Assembly: GCF_900105075.1 (NCBI RefSeq)
Contig: NZ_FNSK01000001.1
Coordinates: 3,073,001 to 3,137,000, forward strand
Direction: 5' to 3'
DNA length: 64,000 nt
Source: Rhodobacter sp. 24-YEA-8
GTDB taxonomy: Bacteria; Pseudomonadota; Alphaproteobacteria; Rhodobacterales; Rhodobacteraceae
In this document: positions 19,037 to 28,277 of the stretch, piece after piece
Layout of the letters: every line of letters begins with the position of its first letter
Numbering within the stretch: position 1 is the stretch's first letter
Position numbers and translations under genes: made by a program
Notes under the pieces: generated by a model
Told to the model about the DNA's origin: nothing
What the model saw: only the letters and a program-made list of their open reading frames with translations
Database searches by the model: none

Positions 19037-20269
19037 TCACGTCCTGACGCTTACATGGGCGCTTCTGGCCCCATGCCAGCGCGTTCCGGCGGTTGCGGCC
19101 ATCGAGATCAGCGTGGCGATCAGGAAAAGGCCACCATAGCCGAGCTTTGCAGCGATAAAGCCCGAGGCAACGCCGCCAAACTGATAGACGATCATCTGCG
19201 CGCAGGCGAGGAGGGTGAAATCGGTTCCGGGCTGGTCCGAGGAACAGACCTGCATGAACAGCGAATAAAGCGCCACGATTTCCATATAGCGGATCAGGGT
19301 CTGGAACACCGCCGCTGCTCCAACCGGGTAGAGGCCCCCGAGAATGCCGAAGGCATGCAGCGTGAAAATCGCAAAACACAGGCTGCGCAGGCTGCCCAAA
19401 AGCACCAGCGTCTGATGTGCGCCGCGACCCTTTACCAGGATCGCCGCAAGGGCCGCGCCACCCAGGCCCACACTCGCCGCGGCCGCGCCCGAGAGATAGC
19501 CGATCCAGTCAAGCGGCATTCCGGCATCGACGAGATAGGCGCCTTCCATCGCTTTCACGAGCCCTTCTGAGGCGCGGTAGAAGAGCGCAAGGCCGAGGAC
19601 GCTGAGCGCTTCGGGGCGGGCGAGGAAGGCCCGGATCGAGGGCCGCCGGCGTGGGGCCGGGCGGGCCTGATCCTCATACATCCATGGCAGGATGATCAGC
19701 GGCAGAAGCGTGACAAAGCCCATGATGATCATGGTCACCTGCCAGCCGAAATGCTGGTAGATCAACAGGCTGGCCGTGCCGCCGATCAGAACCGAGGCGG
19801 CAACCGCGCCACCCTGGATCGCATTGCCGGTGGCGCGTTCCTGTGGCGCCAGGGTCAGCACCGCATAACCATCAGTGGCGATGTCCTGGGTCGATGTTGT
19901 CAGAGCCAGCGCGAGGCCGATGACAAACAGCGCCGGGATATTGGTCGGCGCGATCAGCGCGAGGGCGAAGATGCACAAGGCGGTGGCAAGCTGCATCGGC
20001 ACGATCCAGCCCCGCCTTGGCCCAAGGGCGCGCAGCGGATTGAAGCGTTCGATCCAGGGCGCCCAGAGGAATTTCAGCGCCAAAGGCAGCATGATCAGCG
20101 CCAGCATCCCGATCGCTTCTTTCGACACCCCGTTTTCGCGCAGGATCGGCGGCACGGCGGCAGCGACAACATAGGACGGCACCCCCTGCGCGATATACAG
20201 CGCGGCCAGAACCGCATAGCGGCGCATCGGGCCGGGCAGGGTCTCACCTGTCTGCGAAAAGCCGGTCAT
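19037..20269 (-). CDS. MFS permease, RhtX/FptX siderophore-importer type
   Basis: A 410-residue inner-membrane protein with about 12 hydrophobic segments. N-terminal LYIAQGVPSYVV, LALKFLWAPWIERF and STQDIATDGYAV are typical of the AmpG/RhtX/FptX branch, which carries intact ferric siderophores (rhizobactin, pyochelin) across the inner membrane. ATG 20269 is chosen; earlier in-frame codons lack similarity. It overlaps the small upstream ORF by 26 bp and is the last gene of a receptor / small protein / permease operon. A muropeptide permease is the alternative, made unlikely by the TonB-receptor context. Confidence 0.82.
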   Translation of the reverse strand: MTGFSQTGETLPGPMRRYAVLAALYIAQGVPSYVVAAAVPPILRENGVSKEAIGMLALIMLPLALKFLWAPWIERFNPLRALGPRRGWIVPMQLATALCIFALALIAPTNIPALFVIGLALALTTSTQDIATDGYAVLTLAPQERATGNAIQGGAVAASVLIGGTASLLIYQHFGWQVTMIIMGFVTLLPLIILPWMYEDQARPAPRRRPSIRAFLARPEALSVLGLALFYRASEGLVKAMEGAYLVDAGMPLDWIGYLSGAAAASVGLGGAALAAILVKGRGAHQTLVLLGSLRSLCFAIFTLHAFGILGGLYPVGAAAVFQTLIRYMEIVALYSLFMQVCSSDQPGTDFTLLACAQMIVYQFGGVASGFIAAKLGYGGLFLIATLISMAATAGTRWHGARSAHVSVRT

Positions 20270-20636
20270 GGAGGGCGAGGAAAGCGGCCTCGGCGATGCT
20301 TTGGTCATCATAAACCTCGACGGGGATAGACCAGAATTGCGAGAAGGCGGCCCGCTTGCGCTCGGTCGGGGTATCGGTGACGAGCACCAGCCCCCGGATC
20401 CGCTCGGCGGTGGCCGCACGGCTGGCTTTGGCCAGCTGGTTCTGCGCCACCTCGCCGTCGTGATCAAGACGGAAGCCCCTCAGATCGGAATAGAGCACGA
20501 AGGGGCAGTCATGGCGGGCGAGCCGGTCGAACAGCGCCAGGTAGCCGGCGCTGTCGGTGATATCCTGAGGTGGCTGGAAGCGCAGGGACAAAGCCGAAGC
20601 CATATCCCGCGCCGCATGGCGGCCAAAATGGATCAT
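20244..20636 (-). CDS. Small protein of unknown function in siderophore operon
   Basis: A 130-residue soluble protein that I do not recognise. It has no signal peptide or membrane segment. Visible features are SLRFQPPQDITDSAGYLALF near the N-terminus, FVLYSDLRGFRLDHDGE in the middle and RGLVLVTDTPTERKRAAFSQ, a pattern of alternating strands and helices that could be a STAS-like fold. It sits 1 bp after the receptor stop and overlaps the permease start by 26 bp, so it is surely expressed with them. A role in handling or regulating siderophore uptake is inference from position only. Confidence 0.65.
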   Translation of the reverse strand: MIHFGRHAARDMASALSLRFQPPQDITDSAGYLALFDRLARHDCPFVLYSDLRGFRLDHDGEVAQNQLAKASRAATAERIRGLVLVTDTPTERKRAAFSQFWSIPVEVYDDQSIAEAAFLALHDRLFADR

Positions 20637-20637
20637 A

Positions 20638-22911
20638 TCAGAACGAAACCCGGTATCCGACGGTCACTGTGCGGCCGAGGCCCATGCTGTCGACATTGCG
20701 CGTGGCGGTGGCGGTGGGGTTGGCGTAACCCTTGTCGAAGAGGTTTTCGACCGCGACCGAGAACAGCCCCGGCCCGATCTGTTTCGACACGCTCGCATTG
20801 ACCAGGTTGACGCTTTGCAGATCGATCTCGCCCGGCGCGCGGTCACGGCCCGCCAGATGCAGCGCCTCGACCCGGGCCCGCCAGCCATTCCCGAACTCCT
20901 GCGTCACCCCGAGCCGCGCCCGCAACGGCGAGCCGATCCGGTTATTGCCGATCCAGGCGTCGACATTCCCGTCGCCGTTTTTGTCAACGCGCCCCTCGCG
21001 ATAGGCGATCATGCCATCGAGAACCGTCGCGTCGGAAAGGGCATACATGCCCTGGGCCTCGATGCCCCAGATCTCTTCGTGCTGCTGGCTGACCTGATTG
21101 GTGACCGGGTTGAAATTCACCCCCTCATCCGAAGTCGAATACCAGGCCGAGATCTGGCCGTTCCAGGCCTCTTCCTCGTGACGCAGCCCGATCTCCCAGG
21201 TGTCCACCACCTGCGGCTTCGGCCCGATATCGGCATAGGAGAGCGCATAGGTTCCGGGGGTGCTGCAGCCATAGGCGCCGGCGATCAGCGGGTTGTCATT
21301 GCCGTAAGCGGTGCAGATCTCGGCCACCGAATTCATCCCGGCGCGGCGGGTAAAGCTGCCGATATCGGTCAGCGAATAGCCCTGGGACCAGCCGCCGAAC
21401 AGCTGCGTTGCCTCGCTGAGTTTCCAGGTGAAGCCCAGATTGCCGGTGAATTCTTCGAAGGTGAATTCACCGCCGGTCACGCTGACCGGGGCCAGATCCA
21501 GCCCGACCCGGTAGGCCGGAAAGTAGTAATAGGCGCGCGGGCGGGAGAAATTGCCGACCGTCAGATCGTAATGGTCGTACCGGATGCCGCCCGAAAGCGT
21601 CAGCGCGTCATTCACCGGCAGGGTCAGCTGCGCAAAGAGCGCCCGGCTGTCGCTGTCGAGCGGCGTCGAAATCGCCTGGCCGTTGATTGCATTCTGCCTT
21701 GTCTCGTCCGTTCCGGCCTCAAAGCCCCAGCTCAGCCCTGCTTCACGCCCGAAAATGGTCAGCGGGCTGTCGATGGCCACCGTGAGCGTGTTGCGCAGGC
21801 TTTCCAGTTCCGACTGGTTGTAATCGGCGGTCGGATCGGCCGGATTGCCGCTGTAATAGACCAGCGTATTGACCACCGGATCAAAGACGTTGAACGAAAA
21901 CCGCTTCATCACGTCATTGCGGGAAAAGGTGACCGCGAGCTTGCCGAGGGCGAAATCCTGATCGGTGTAGCGCAGCGTCAGATAGTTGGAATCCTCGGTC
22001 ACCGGCTTGCCGTAATAGGGGCGGCTCAGATCCGGCGCGACCGGCGAAACGGTGTAGCTGGTGAAATATTCCGGCCGCTGGTCGAGGCGAACCTGTTCAA
22101 AGCTCAGCTCGATCCGTTTGGCATCGTCGATATCATAGCCAAGGCGCAGACCCAGATTGGCGGCTTTGGTATGGTCACCGCCGCCCTGGCCCAGCATCGG
22201 ATCCGAGGGCAGAAGATTGCCAGCCCCGTCAAAAGTCTCGCGGCTTTGCCAGCCGGACAGGGTAAAGGCATAGTCAAAGGCACCGATCTTTTGGTCGACC
22301 TGAACCGAAAGCTCGGGCGCGATTGAGGCACCGATGTCAGTCGTGAAGGCTTTGGCGCGCAGATCCACCGTCACCCGCGCGGTGCCATCGGCATTGGCGC
22401 CCGACCGGGTGATGAAATTGACCACGCCCCCGGTGGCCCCGGCGCCGTAAAGCGAGGAGGCGCCGCCGATCACCTCGATCCGTTCGACCGAGGCGAGGTC
22501 GATCAGCGACAGCGTCCGCGAGCTGTCGCGCAAGGGCGTGTTGCGTGGCACGCCATCCACCATCACCAGAAGGCTGCGGCCCCGGAAGGTCTCGGACGCG
22601 CCAGAAAGCGTCTGATTGCCAAAGCTGAAGCCCGGCACCAGCCGCGCCAGCAGGCTGGTTGCGTCACCGCCCTGTTCGATCTGGGTGGTGATCTCGTCTT
22701 CGCCGATCACCTGGACTGCGCCGGGGATCGCAGAAACCGGGCGTTCGCTGCGATTGGCGGTGACGACGATGGTGCCGAGAAAGACCGGCTCCTCTGTTTG
22801 CGCCCGGGCGGGCGGGGCAATCGTGATCAGGCAGGTGGTCAGCAAAAGCCCGGCAACGCCGGTCCGCTGGCGACAGCGGGCAAGGGCACGGGGCGAACTT
22901 GTGGTCGGCAT
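20638..22911 (-). CDS. TonB-dependent siderophore receptor
   Basis: A 757-residue outer-membrane receptor. A signal peptide covers about residues 1-37 (GVAGLLLTTCLITIAPPARA then Gln). A TonB-box-like stretch GTIVVTANR follows, then a plug domain (about 55-170, with VERIEVIGGASSLYGAGATGGVVNFIT) and a beta-barrel ending in a terminal aromatic strand TVGYRVSF. The start at 22911 has a GAAGGGA site; the longer frame to 23034 lacks a signal. The ligand is not given by sequence, but the RhtX/FptX-type permease and divergent AraC regulator indicate a ferric siderophore. Confidence 0.9.
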   Translation of the reverse strand: MPTTSSPRALARCRQRTGVAGLLLTTCLITIAPPARAQTEEPVFLGTIVVTANRSERPVSAIPGAVQVIGEDEITTQIEQGGDATSLLARLVPGFSFGNQTLSGASETFRGRSLLVMVDGVPRNTPLRDSSRTLSLIDLASVERIEVIGGASSLYGAGATGGVVNFITRSGANADGTARVTVDLRAKAFTTDIGASIAPELSVQVDQKIGAFDYAFTLSGWQSRETFDGAGNLLPSDPMLGQGGGDHTKAANLGLRLGYDIDDAKRIELSFEQVRLDQRPEYFTSYTVSPVAPDLSRPYYGKPVTEDSNYLTLRYTDQDFALGKLAVTFSRNDVMKRFSFNVFDPVVNTLVYYSGNPADPTADYNQSELESLRNTLTVAIDSPLTIFGREAGLSWGFEAGTDETRQNAINGQAISTPLDSDSRALFAQLTLPVNDALTLSGGIRYDHYDLTVGNFSRPRAYYYFPAYRVGLDLAPVSVTGGEFTFEEFTGNLGFTWKLSEATQLFGGWSQGYSLTDIGSFTRRAGMNSVAEICTAYGNDNPLIAGAYGCSTPGTYALSYADIGPKPQVVDTWEIGLRHEEEAWNGQISAWYSTSDEGVNFNPVTNQVSQQHEEIWGIEAQGMYALSDATVLDGMIAYREGRVDKNGDGNVDAWIGNNRIGSPLRARLGVTQEFGNGWRARVEALHLAGRDRAPGEIDLQSVNLVNASVSKQIGPGLFSVAVENLFDKGYANPTATATRNVDSMGLGRTVTVGYRVSF

Positions 22912-23097
22912 GGCGGCAAATCCCTTCAGGAGGCAGGGGAAGATCGGGGGTATGCGATCAGGGTTAGACATTGCTGACGAAAATAGTAAGTTTAGCTTGT
23001 CCCGCCTCAGGATTTGTCTGGACCCATGTTCCATCCATCTGGATTTTCACGACAGAGTGCTGCGCCACCCGGGTCTTCACCAGGGGCGGGCGGGGCG

Positions 23098-24036
23098 ATG
23101 CACGCTTCCGGGGCAGGGGGGCAGCTATGGGCAGCCGACCGGCTGACACGACGACATTTCGCGCGGCCGCGCTTTCGGACGGCGCTGCGGGTGGCGGCCG
23201 GGCTCTGGGGCAGGCTGATCGAGGCCAGGGCTGTGGTACGTCAGGCAGCCACGGAGGACGGGCATTTCCAGGCCATCGAGATCGGCGATGTGCTGTTGTC
23301 GACGCTGGATCTGGGCGGCGGCGAGCAGAGCTGGCATTTCACCCCGACCCCGGGATCTGCCGGGCGGGTGCTGCTGCTGTTGCGCCTGATCCGGGGCGGC
23401 TGGCTGCAGGAAGGCGACGGGCCACGGGTCTGGCTCCCTGCCGGGCAGATCGCGCTTCTGACCCCCGCAGGCCCGTTTGATCTCGGGCTGCCGGATGGCG
23501 GGCGCTGTGATCTGGGGCTGATCGAAAGCGATGCGGCCCCTGGCCCGGGTGTGCGGGTGCTGGCGGGCACCATGCCTTCGGTCAATCATCTCGCCTTTGT
23601 CGCGGGGTACCTTCTGCGCTGCGCCCCCCATCCGGAAGGCCGCAGCCAGGAGCTGAAACAGATGCTGTTTCGCGCGCTGGATCATGTGCTCAGCGATCTG
23701 GGCGGCAAGAACAATGGCAGCGCCGAAACCCCGTTCGAGCGGTTCAAATTCCTGATCGGCGCCAATCTGGGCCGGGCGGATCTGTCGCTGGAAGAGGTGG
23801 CGGCGGCGATGGAGCTCAGCCCGCGCCAGCTCCAGCGCTTTTTGCAAAGTCATGGAACCAGCTTCCGCGCCCATCTTCTGCTGCGGCGCCTGCATCACGC
23901 TCATGATCTGATCGAGGCCGCGGGCCAGGCAAAGCTGCGGATCGCCGACCTCGCCTGGCGCTGTGGTTTTCGCGATCCGAACTACTTTTCAAGGGCCTAT
24001 GCGAAACACTGGAAAGTGCCGCCCAGCCGGGATTAG
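23098..24036 (+). CDS. AraC-family regulator of the siderophore locus (PchR-like)
   Basis: A 312-residue regulator with a variable N-terminal sensing region and a C-terminal AraC double helix-turn-helix (about 220-312). LSLEEVAAAMELSPRQLQRFLQ gives the first HTH and IADLAWRCGFRDPNYFSRAY the second. Its position divergent from a TonB receptor resembles PchR/YbtA-type regulators activated by the ferric siderophore. The start is uncertain: ATG 23098 is chosen, but ATG 23014 or 23026 are in frame and overlap the receptor promoter region. Confidence 0.82.
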   Translation: MHASGAGGQLWAADRLTRRHFARPRFRTALRVAAGLWGRLIEARAVVRQAATEDGHFQAIEIGDVLLSTLDLGGGEQSWHFTPTPGSAGRVLLLLRLIRGGWLQEGDGPRVWLPAGQIALLTPAGPFDLGLPDGGRCDLGLIESDAAPGPGVRVLAGTMPSVNHLAFVAGYLLRCAPHPEGRSQELKQMLFRALDHVLSDLGGKNNGSAETPFERFKFLIGANLGRADLSLEEVAAAMELSPRQLQRFLQSHGTSFRAHLLLRRLHHAHDLIEAAGQAKLRIADLAWRCGFRDPNYFSRAYAKHWKVPPSRD

Positions 24037-24041
24037 GCGCC

Positions 24042-25217
24042 TCAGACGGCCAGCAATTCGACCGCGACCCCCTGGCCGACGCCGATGCAAAGCGTGGCAA
24101 GCGCCGAGGCACCGCCCGTTTCTGCAAGCCGTCTTGCCGCGTTTGCGACGATGCGGGCGCCCGACATGCCGAGCGGATGGCCCATGCTGATGCCGCCGCC
24201 TTTGGCGTTGACGCGCGGATCAGCATCGCTGAGCCCCCAGGCCCGGGTACAGGCCAGAACCTGGGCAGCAAAGGCCTCGTTCAGCTCGATCACATCCTGA
24301 TCGGCGGGCGGCTTTGCGCCCCGTGCGACCAGGCGCTCTGTCGCCGCAATCGGGCCGATTCCCATGATCCGGGGCGCAACCCCGGCCGAGGCCGCGCGCC
24401 CGATCCGCGCCAAAGGCGTCAGGCCAAGCGTGCTGACGCCTTTGGCCGAGGCCAGCAGCACCGCCGCCGCACCATCATTCACGCCCGCCGCATTGCCTGC
24501 GGTCACCGTGCCGCCGTCGCGAAACGGTGCCGGCAGGGCAGCGAGCTTTTCAATTGAGGTCGCGCGGGGATGTTCGTCGGCACTGACCACGGTGTCACTT
24601 TTGCGGCCCCGGATCGTCACCGGAAGGATATCCGCCGCATGCCAGGCTGCATCATAGCGGGTCTGCGACGACAAAGCGTAAATGTCCTGATCCTCACGCG
24701 AGATGCCGTAGTCTTCCGCGACATTCTCGGCGGTCTCGGGCATCGACTCGATCCCGAACTCCTTTGCGATCCGCTTATTGACGAAGCGCCAGCCGATGGT
24801 CGTGTCATAGATCTCGGCCTGGCGGGCAAAGGCCGCATCCGCCTTGGGCATCACGAAAGGCGCCCGACTCATCGATTCCACACCGCCCGCGATGATCACA
24901 TCGGCCCCGTCCCGGATCGCCCGTGCCCCCGCAATCACCGCATCCATCCCCGAGGCACAAAGCCGGTTCACCGTCAGCCCCGGAACGGAAACATCCAGTC
25001 CTGACAACAGAACCGCCATCCGCGCGACATTGCGATTGTCCTCGCCCGCCTGGTTGGCGCAGCCAAAGATCACCTCATCCGGGGTCAGATCCGGATACAG
25101 CGCCAGCAGACCGTCGATCACCTGCGCCGCCATATCATCGGGCCGCACCAGGGCCAGCGCGCCGCCATAGCGCCCGATCGGCGTGCGGCGCATCGCGCAA
25201 AGAAAGACGTCATTCAT
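24042..25217 (-). CDS. Acyl-CoA thiolase (PaaJ/PcaF-like acetyl-CoA acyltransferase)
   Basis: A 391-residue thiolase that would cleave a 3-oxoacyl-CoA with CoA. The nucleophile is in [11 protein letters not shown], the active-site His in [16 protein letters not shown], and the second Cys in [13 protein letters not shown] is also present. Similarity is closest to 3-oxoadipyl-CoA thiolases of aromatic pathways. It is the last gene of the ten-gene 2-aminobenzoate operon, 34 bp after the CoA ligase. It probably performs the terminal thiolytic step on the ring-opened product, releasing acetyl-CoA. Confidence 0.9.
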   Translation of the reverse strand: MNDVFLCAMRRTPIGRYGGALALVRPDDMAAQVIDGLLALYPDLTPDEVIFGCANQAGEDNRNVARMAVLLSGLDVSVPGLTVNRLCASGMDAVIAGARAIRDGADVIIAGGVESMSRAPFVMPKADAAFARQAEIYDTTIGWRFVNKRIAKEFGIESMPETAENVAEDYGISREDQDIYALSSQTRYDAAWHAADILPVTIRGRKSDTVVSADEHPRATSIEKLAALPAPFRDGGTVTAGNAAGVNDGAAAVLLASAKGVSTLGLTPLARIGRAASAGVAPRIMGIGPIAATERLVARGAKPPADQDVIELNEAFAAQVLACTRAWGLSDADPRVNAKGGGISMGHPLGMSGARIVANAARRLAETGGASALATLCIGVGQGVAVELLAV

Positions 25218-25251
25218 CGGGAGGCTCCGGTTTCACAGAAAAAGTGGCCGT

Positions 25252-26877
25252 TCAGGATTTCGCGGGCTGGCGCAGCTGGAAGCGCTGGATCTTGCCGGTC
25301 TGGGTCTTGGGCAATGCGCCGGTAAAGATCACGCGGCGCGGGTATTTATAGGGGGCGATCACCTTTTTCACATGGTCCTGCAGCGCCCTGATCATCAGCG
25401 CATCACCTTCATGCCCCGGAGCGAGGATCACATGTGCCTCGACAATCTGGCCACGATCCGCGTCAGGCGCGCCGATCACCGCGCATTCCTGCACCGCCGG
25501 ATGCGAAAGCAGCGCCGCCTCGACCTCGGGCCCGGCGATATTGTAGCCGGCCGAGAGGATGATGTCGTCGGTCCGGGCGGCAAAGTGGAAATAGCCCTCT
25601 TCATCCTGCCAGAACGTGTCGCCGGTCAGGTTCCAGCCATCCCGGACATAAACCTCCTGGCGCGGGTCATCCATGTAGCGGCAGCCTGTCGGGCCGCGCA
25701 CCGCAAGGCGCCCGGTCTGACCGCGCGGCTTTTCGTTCATGTCTTCGTCAACGATCTTCGCCTCATAGCCGGTGATGGGCTTGCCGGTGCAGCCGGGGCG
25801 GTGATCGTCAAAGCGGTTGGTGATGAAGATATGCAGCATCTCGGTCGCGCCAATGCCGTCAAGCATCGGCTTGCCGGTCTTTGCCTGCCATTCCTCATAG
25901 ACCGGCGCCGGCAGGGTCTCGCCCGCCGAAACCGCCGCGCGCAGCGAGGAAAGATCCGCCCCCTGATCCATCGCGGCCAGCATCACGCGATAGGCGGTCG
26001 GCGCGGTAAAGCAGACGGTGGCGCGGTGCTCTTCGATCATGCCGATCATATTGGGCGGGCTGGCCTGTTCCAACAGCGCCGCCGTCGCGCCAAAGCGCAG
26101 CGGAAAGACCGCGAGGCCCCCCAGCCCGAAGGTAAAGGCCAGAGGCGGGCTGCCGATGAAGATATCATCGGGCGTGACGTTGAGGATTTCCTTTGCATAG
26201 CCATCCGCGATGATCAGCAGATCGCGGTGGAAATGCATCGTCGCCTTCGCGTCCCCGGTCGTCCCCGAGGTAAAGCCCAGAAGCGCCACATCGTCGCGCC
26301 CGGTCTGCACCGCGTCAAATCGGACGGGTTTTTTCAGCGCAATCCGGTCCAGTTCCGCATCATGATTGGCGGTGCCGTCAAAGCCGATCACTGTCGTAAG
26401 AAAAGCACTGTCATTCTTGCAATGGATCAGGTCTTCCATCAGCCGTGTATCGCAAAGCGCATGGCTGATCTCGGCCTTGTCGATCACCTTTGCCAGCTCG
26501 CCTGAGCGCAGCATCGGCATGGTATTGACCACCACCGCCCCCGCCTTGGTTGCCGCAAGCCAGCAGGCCACCATCGCCGGATTATTGGCAGACCGGATCA
26601 GCACCCGGTTGCCGGGCTTCAGACCATAATCCTCGACCAGGGCATGGGCGATGCGGTTGGTCCAGTCGGTCAGCTCCTTATAGGTGCGGCTGCGGCCATT
26701 GCCGATCAGCGCAATATGGTCACCAAAGCCCTTTTCGACCATGCGGTTGGTCAGCTCGACCCCCACATTCAGCCATTCGGGATAGTCAAAACCCGTCAGA
26801 TCCAGCCCCGGCCAGGTCTCTGTGGCGGGCAGGCGGTCGCGGGTGAAAGTGTCCAGATGGCCCGTTGGTCCCATCAT
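25252..26877 (-). CDS. 2-Aminobenzoate/benzoate-CoA ligase family protein
   Basis: A 541-residue ANL-superfamily acyl-CoA synthetase. The P-loop is GFTSGTTGDAKA, the A5 region DGIGATEMLHIF, the adenylate aspartate region VRDGWNLTGDTFW, and the hinge/C-terminal lysine region ALPKTQTGKIQRFQLR. The sequence falls in the benzoate / 2-aminobenzoate ligase group. With a 2-aminobenzoyl-CoA monooxygenase/reductase in the same operon, anthranilate is the most likely substrate: anthranilate + ATP + CoA to 2-aminobenzoyl-CoA. Benzoate or salicylate activation cannot be excluded from sequence. Confidence 0.88.
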   Translation of the reverse strand: MMGPTGHLDTFTRDRLPATETWPGLDLTGFDYPEWLNVGVELTNRMVEKGFGDHIALIGNGRSRTYKELTDWTNRIAHALVEDYGLKPGNRVLIRSANNPAMVACWLAATKAGAVVVNTMPMLRSGELAKVIDKAEISHALCDTRLMEDLIHCKNDSAFLTTVIGFDGTANHDAELDRIALKKPVRFDAVQTGRDDVALLGFTSGTTGDAKATMHFHRDLLIIADGYAKEILNVTPDDIFIGSPPLAFTFGLGGLAVFPLRFGATAALLEQASPPNMIGMIEEHRATVCFTAPTAYRVMLAAMDQGADLSSLRAAVSAGETLPAPVYEEWQAKTGKPMLDGIGATEMLHIFITNRFDDHRPGCTGKPITGYEAKIVDEDMNEKPRGQTGRLAVRGPTGCRYMDDPRQEVYVRDGWNLTGDTFWQDEEGYFHFAARTDDIILSAGYNIAGPEVEAALLSHPAVQECAVIGAPDADRGQIVEAHVILAPGHEGDALMIRALQDHVKKVIAPYKYPRRVIFTGALPKTQTGKIQRFQLRQPAKS

Positions 26878-26955
26878 GAGGTTAGCTCCCTGTTGGCCCC
26901 GCCGATGTCTGGTCGCTGTCTTGTCGCAGCTTGCGGGGGATGTTCTGTCTTATGG

Positions 26956-27354
26956 TCAGGCCGGGATCACGGCCGTGGCCTCGATCTCGACCTTGGCGCG
27001 GTCTTCCATCAGGGCGATGACCTGGACCACGGCCATGGCGGGGTAGTGGCGGCCGATGATCTCTTTGTAATGCGCGCCAAGACGCTTGAGCCCGCCGAGA
27101 TATTCGTCTTTGGTGGTGATATACCAGGTCAGCCGCACCAGATGTTCGGGCCTGGCGCCGGCTTCGGCCAGCACCGCGACGATATTGCGCAGGGTCTGCG
27201 CGGTCTGATCGACGAAATCATCGCTCTCGAATTCGCATTGCGCATTCCAGCCGACCAGCCCGCCGGTCACGACGATCCGGCCCTCGGCGGCCATGCCATT
27301 CGCATAGCCTTTTGCGGGTTTCCAGCCTTCGGGATGCAGGGTCTGAATGCTCAT
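26956..27354 (-). CDS. RidA/YjgF-family enamine/imine deaminase
   Basis: A 132-residue RidA-family protein. Conserved parts include VVTGGLVGWNAQ, DFVDQTAQTLRNIVAVLAEAGA and LTWYITTKDEYL. The classical C-terminal Arg-Pro-E stretch is changed to AKVEIEATAVIPA, keeping the terminal Glu. RidA proteins hydrolyse reactive enamines/imines to ketone plus ammonia. Here the ring product of the monooxygenase/reductase, 2-amino-5-oxocyclohex-1-enecarbonyl-CoA, is an enamine, so this protein may catalyse or speed release of the amino group (inference). Its start overlaps the thioesterase stop by ATGA. Confidence 0.88.
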   Translation of the reverse strand: MSIQTLHPEGWKPAKGYANGMAAEGRIVVTGGLVGWNAQCEFESDDFVDQTAQTLRNIVAVLAEAGARPEHLVRLTWYITTKDEYLGGLKRLGAHYKEIIGRHYPAMAVVQVIALMEDRAKVEIEATAVIPA

Positions 27355-27773
27355 GGTTTCTCCTGAAATGCTATGATCCGGGCCCGGACATCCTCCGGCC
27401 AGGGATGGGATTGCCCCGATCCGTCAACATAGACCAGCGTCAGACCAGCGGTCAGACGGTGGCTGCCCGCGCCGTTCTCATCGGAATGATGCGCCTCGAT
27501 ATGGCAGGTGATCGAGGCGCGGCCGATCCGTTTGATGGTCAGCTGCCAGTCCAGCACCTCACCGAGGCGCGAGGGCGCATGGAATTCCGCTGTGACCTGG
27601 GCCAGCGGCACACCATTGCCGCCGGCCATCATCACCTCATAGGGCAGGCCCGCCACCTCCCGGAAAAAGTTCTCGGCAACCGAATTCGTCATCTCGAAAT
27701 AGCGCGGATAGAAGACGATCCCCGCCGGGTCGCAATGGTTGAACTCTATCCGGATGGGGCGGTGCCAGATCAT
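27351..27773 (-). CDS. 4-Hydroxybenzoyl-CoA thioesterase-family protein
   Basis: A 140-residue hotdog-fold acyl-CoA thioesterase. FNHCDPAGIVFYPRYFEM carries the family's active-site Asp-Pro-Ala-Gly motif, followed by a helix and strands with LTIKRIG and HRLTAGLTLVYV. Start ATG 27773 gives the usual N-terminus; the longer frame does not. Thioesterases in hybrid CoA pathways rescue CoA from dead-end thioesters such as 2-aminobenzoyl-CoA, and similar genes are known from 2-aminobenzoate and phenylacetate clusters. It lies 10 bp after the cupin gene and overlaps ridA by four bases. Confidence 0.88.
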   Translation of the reverse strand: MIWHRPIRIEFNHCDPAGIVFYPRYFEMTNSVAENFFREVAGLPYEVMMAGGNGVPLAQVTAEFHAPSRLGEVLDWQLTIKRIGRASITCHIEAHHSDENGAGSHRLTAGLTLVYVDGSGQSHPWPEDVRARIIAFQEKP

Positions 27774-27783
27774 TTCCCGTGCC

Positions 27784-28236
27784 TCATTCGTTGGCTTCGG
27801 GCGGCAGGAAATCAACCGCATGTGCAGCCGAAACGCGGACGACCTCTTCCACATCGGTCATGTTGTGCAACTGCTCGAACAAAGCGCGCAGATCTCCGGC
27901 AGGAGAGACCCAGAACAAAGCGCGCGACGGCACATCGCCCTTGTTGAAATAGCCATGCGGCACGCCTCTGGGCATCTTCACCAGATCGCCGGGCCGCGCC
28001 ACCGACCAGACACCATCGAGTTTCACATGCAGCTCGCCCTCCTGGACCAGAATGAATTCATCCTGGGTCGGGTGGATATGCACCGGCACGAACTGGCCCG
28101 GTTCGGAATTGGTCTCGAAGGAAAAAGTGCTGCCGCAATCGGCTTTCGGGAAATAGCGCTGGCCCAGAATGTTCCATTCCACGCCTTCGATGCCCGTACC
28201 CAGCCGGGTGATGCCGCCGTCAAGTGCTTTGGTCAT
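27784..28236 (-). CDS. Cupin-domain protein
   Basis: A 150-residue single-cupin protein. Motif 1 is VPVHIHPTQDEFILVQEGEL, with the metal ligands His-x-His and Glu, and motif 2 is PGDLVKMPRGVPHGYFN with the last His. No other domain is seen. The reaction is unknown: cupins in aromatic operons can be dioxygenases, isomerases or regulators of flux. It lies between acyl-CoA dehydrogenase (41 bp gap) and thioesterase (10 bp gap), so it belongs to the 2-aminobenzoate operon. ATG 28236 is preferred to ATG 28281, which would overlap the upstream gene. Confidence 0.8.
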   Translation of the reverse strand: MTKALDGGITRLGTGIEGVEWNILGQRYFPKADCGSTFSFETNSEPGQFVPVHIHPTQDEFILVQEGELHVKLDGVWSVARPGDLVKMPRGVPHGYFNKGDVPSRALFWVSPAGDLRALFEQLHNMTDVEEVVRVSAAHAVDFLPPEANE

Positions 28237-28277
28237 TGCCGTATTTCCCTGTTGTTGATGGTCGTCCTGAAATCCTG

